Below are positions 21,540-23,327 of a stretch of DNA of 23,327 bases, one piece after another. The notes beneath the pieces are model-generated. The model did no database searches. It saw nothing but the letters and a program-made list of their open reading frames with translations, and was not told the origin of the DNA. The DNA lies in contig NWUY0300000194.1 of the NCBI GenBank assembly GCA_004151065.3, positions 8,493-31,819 on the forward strand. The letters run 5' to 3'. How positions within the stretch are numbered: the first letter of the stretch is position 1; every line of letters starts with the position of its first letter. A program made the translations under genes and the position numbers. The DNA comes from Larix sibirica (taxonomy: Eukaryota > Streptophyta > Pinopsida > Pinales > Pinaceae).

Positions 21540-21711
21540 ATCTCTGCACTGATATTGTACTCTGCTTTGGTCTCATTAATATAAAACTTTTTGTTGCTCT
21601 CCCACATACTCTCTTATATATGATTGTATGATGTGTGTGTGTATGTAACTCTTTCTCTATACTTGTATAATGTACTACTAGTAACTGATTCAATTCCGTA
21701 GACTACAACAT

Positions 21712-21729
21712 TGGTTCTGTTTCCAGTAG
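21712..21729 (+). other. primer-binding-site candidate (tRNA-Glu-like)
   Basis: TGGTTCTGTTTCC starts one base after the LTR end. From memory of plant tRNA-Glu genes, the complement of the mature 3' end begins TGGTTCCGTTGCC, giving 11 of 13 matches. It does not match the initiator-Met primer type beyond TGGT. This is a tentative assignment. Confidence 0.4.
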
Positions 21730-21786
21730 TACATATCGTGAAGAAATGAGAAAGATGCATAAATGCTAACATCGATATAAATATGA

Positions 21787-22303
21787 GACTGGTGGGACAA
21801 GAAAGTAGTAAATTATATTCAAAATTATCCGTGACAGAACAAGCTGACATTAGTGCAGGAAAGGCATAAATTCTTCACCGAGGCCCATGAGAAATTTATA
21901 GAGACTGTTCCTGGCGAGATAAAGAAGTTCCTGACTGCTATTCATGACCATATTGGACGCCCACAATGAAAATATGTTGATGCAGAATATTTATAATGGA
22001 GGAAGAAAAAATTTGTATGATTGGTTCGAAAAAAATTGCGAATATTTTTGCAAAGAACAAGCCATCAAGGATAGAGTATCTGCTGACAAAATACGATGTA
22101 AGTTTTATACTAAACTCCATGAGAATTTTTTATGATCTGTACCAATATTTCTCTACAAATTTTTTATTGACAACGGTACTGGACATATCATCGAATCCCA
22201 GCCACCTTTAGAAGTACACATAATGATGCATTGGGAAAAGAGACAAAAAGAGTGGGAATGGTTCGTGAACAAACGACAATGGGAGTACTTTCTAAACAAA
22301 TGA
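21787..22303 (+). pseudogene. leader coding segment before gag, unclassified
   Basis: Protein-like sequence begins with DWWDKKVVNYIQNYP (about 21787) and continues after a TGA as LVQERHKFFTEAHEKFIETV (to a TGA at 21967). It then shifts to another frame, NMLMQNIYNGGRKNLYDWFE (about 21971) through KFYTKLHENFL (TGA 22133) and on to HWEKRQKEWEWFVNKRQWEY (about 22232), ending at 22303. The residue mix is rich in Trp, Lys and Glu, suggesting amphipathic helices. It lies between the LTR and gag, where an untranslated leader or a gag N-terminal extension would be expected. No known domain was recognised. Confidence 0.4.
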
Positions 22304-22587
22304 TGACCATTGCTGACCTCATATCCGTCAATCAATAATATTTGGGTCAACAATGGGGGGGGTTACTGAAGATTTGTTTTGAATAAAGAAGCTAGAGGCT
22401 AGTCGACAAGAAAATGAAGCCATGTAAAAATTCAATCCTGCTCCAATGAAATAAATGTCCAGTCGTCCATAAGCAAACAAAATAAATACACAAACTAGAG
22501 AGAGAAAAAATATATAGACAGTGAGAGCAATTGAGGGAAATTGCCGGCCCATTACATAATAAGAGAGGCTTGAAAAATTCATAGGAT
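22304..22587 (+). other. degraded leader interval
   Basis: Only very short open stretches occur, with stops in all three plus-strand frames. It joins two coding-like segments and probably was coding or spacer sequence in the parent element. Confidence 0.3.
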
Positions 22588-22993
22588 ATGGCCAAGCAAC
22601 AAAAAGTCCTACTTAAGTTGAGGGAAATTCGACCAGTTGAAGAAGAAGGTGAGGCACTGACATCGGAAGACCGGTCAAACGAAATGGTGTTGACCCCAAA
22701 GAAAATGTACATCACAATTCCATATGCTTCAAATCCCGTCAGTTCTGTACCTATGATAATGACGACTTGAATGACTATTATACAGATCGTCGAGTGTGAG
22801 ATGGGGTTACAACTAGGTGACACTAGCATTTGGAACCGACTAAACCAATGTGGCAGAATCACAGATAGATTTATGATCCAGCGACCATAGCAAGGTAATT
22901 GGATTACCTTCACTCCTGAGTTCGAGAGACACTCTTTCAATTTATTTTATTCAGAACACATTGAGGTACCCCCCTTCCAACAACATTATTAAT
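22588..22993 (+). pseudogene. second leader/gag N-terminal segment, unclassified
   Basis: One frame runs from MAKQQKVLLKLREIRPVEEE (22588) through MYITIPYASNPVSSVP, a TGA at about 22768, WNRLNQCGRITDRFMIQRP, a TAG at about 22888, and WITFTPEFERHSFNLFYSEH to paired stops near 22990. It keeps its frame over about 400 bp despite the stops, as expected for a decaying coding region. Its place just before the gag core suggests a gag N-terminal region. Minus-strand open frames over the same bases have no recognisable content. Confidence 0.4.
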
Positions 22994-23149
22994 AGAAACT
23001 ACCAACTCCTTGGAGTCCCATCTTGATAAAGAGGAGTTTGTAGAGGAAATATGTTTGTCTTGGAAGTAGTTACATTCATCAAAAGTCACCAGCAGTCATC
23101 TAATATTAAGTTTTTTCAGTAATCAGATGGTAAGTCCAAAATCTCATAA

Positions 23150-23327
23150 AAATAGCAATATGGTTGTATGTCTTCCAATCAATACTCCTATTTAGAAGGA
23201 GATGGAGATCCTAAAAAGAATTGGTTTGTGTGCGAATCCTTGTGGAAAGCTAACCTAATTGATGATGCAAATCAACAAATTGCACAATTTGTAGGTGGGA
23301 TCAGAAATCGTGCACTCACGTGGTATA
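23150..23327 (+). pseudogene. retrotransposon gag domain, cut by the window end
   Basis: From 23192 the frame reads LEGDGDPKKNWFVCESLWKA, then IDDANQQIAQFVGGIRNRAL and TWY at the end. This is the pattern of the Retrotrans_gag family of plant gypsy elements: a Gly-Asp-Pro start, aromatic W..CE..W, then Q-x-A-x-F and R-x-ALTWY. Gag forms the particle in which the RNA is copied. The final 136 bases are open. Whether the full gag-pol is intact cannot be seen, and the preceding segment contains stops. Confidence 0.65.

Larger units (their letters stand above)
21395..21710 (+). repeat. LTR, 316 bp, of a plant LTR retrotransposon
   Basis: It opens with TGTTGGA and closes with TACAACA, an imperfect inverted repeat with TG...CA ends. 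A polypurine tract lies directly before it and a primer-site candidate one base after it. Inside are a TATA box at 21507, three RCCGAC motifs and AATAAA at 21488. A GT-rich stretch lies at 21632-21646. U3 is only about 110-140 bp. No second copy is present in the window, so the ends rest on structure and not on an LTR-LTR alignment. Confidence 0.65.

Noticed and set aside
22392-22940. 182-codon minus-strand open frame
   Set aside because: It lies antisense to plus-strand segments that fit the leader/gag context and shows only low-complexity Ser/Phe/Ile-rich sequence.

Overview
The window looks like repeat-rich intergenic DNA from a large plant nuclear genome. This rests on its AT-richness, the chromodomain-type Ty3/gypsy relic, a plant-type L1 LINE (DUF4283-like ORF1, ORF2 with zinc-binding and RNase H regions), and short plant-style LTR features. 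A gymnosperm is plausible from the general look of the LINE and gypsy proteins, but that is an impression, not a demonstration. I find no intact cellular gene, tRNA, rRNA or CRISPR array. Almost everything recognisable is a decayed transposable element.

Layout. (1) 62-874, minus strand: a proline-rich reading frame built on a 57-bp tandem repeat and broken by stops. (2) 1690-5222, plus: the 3' half of a Ty3/gypsy polyprotein (RT, RNase H, integrase, chromodomain), heavily mutated and split by about 750 bp of non-coding DNA at roughly 3205-3960. (3) 6440-6680: a scrap of a second gypsy integrase between two copies of a roughly 48-bp repeat. (4) 6830-10490: no supportable gene, but several local duplications (48, 125 and 124 bp). 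(5) About 10490-17057, plus: a nearly full-length LINE with 5' leader, ORF1, ORF2 and 3' UTR. ORF1 and ORF2 overlap by ATGA, and both carry stops and frameshifts. (6) 17058-21394: the 3' part of an LTR retroelement with a large unclassified ORF (basic start, S/T/P-rich hexapeptide repeats, lysine patch, helical tail) ending 94 bp before a polypurine tract. (7) 21395-21710: a 316-bp LTR with TG...CA ends, a TATA box and three RCCGAC motifs. (8) 21711-23327: a primer-binding-site candidate, broken leader coding segments and the start of a gag domain that runs off the window.

How the parts relate. The LTR at 21395 has 3'-LTR context on its left (polypurine tract after a last ORF) and 5'-LTR context on its right (primer site, leader, gag). 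The simplest reading is two retroelement copies sharing one LTR, or one element next to an LTR junction of a relative. The LINE ends only about 50 bp before the left copy and may have inserted into it. The gypsy relic is very CpG-poor and densely mutated, while the LINE keeps more CpG and longer open stretches, so the window records at least two ages of insertion. The unclassified ORF at 18070-21300 is the most novel item.
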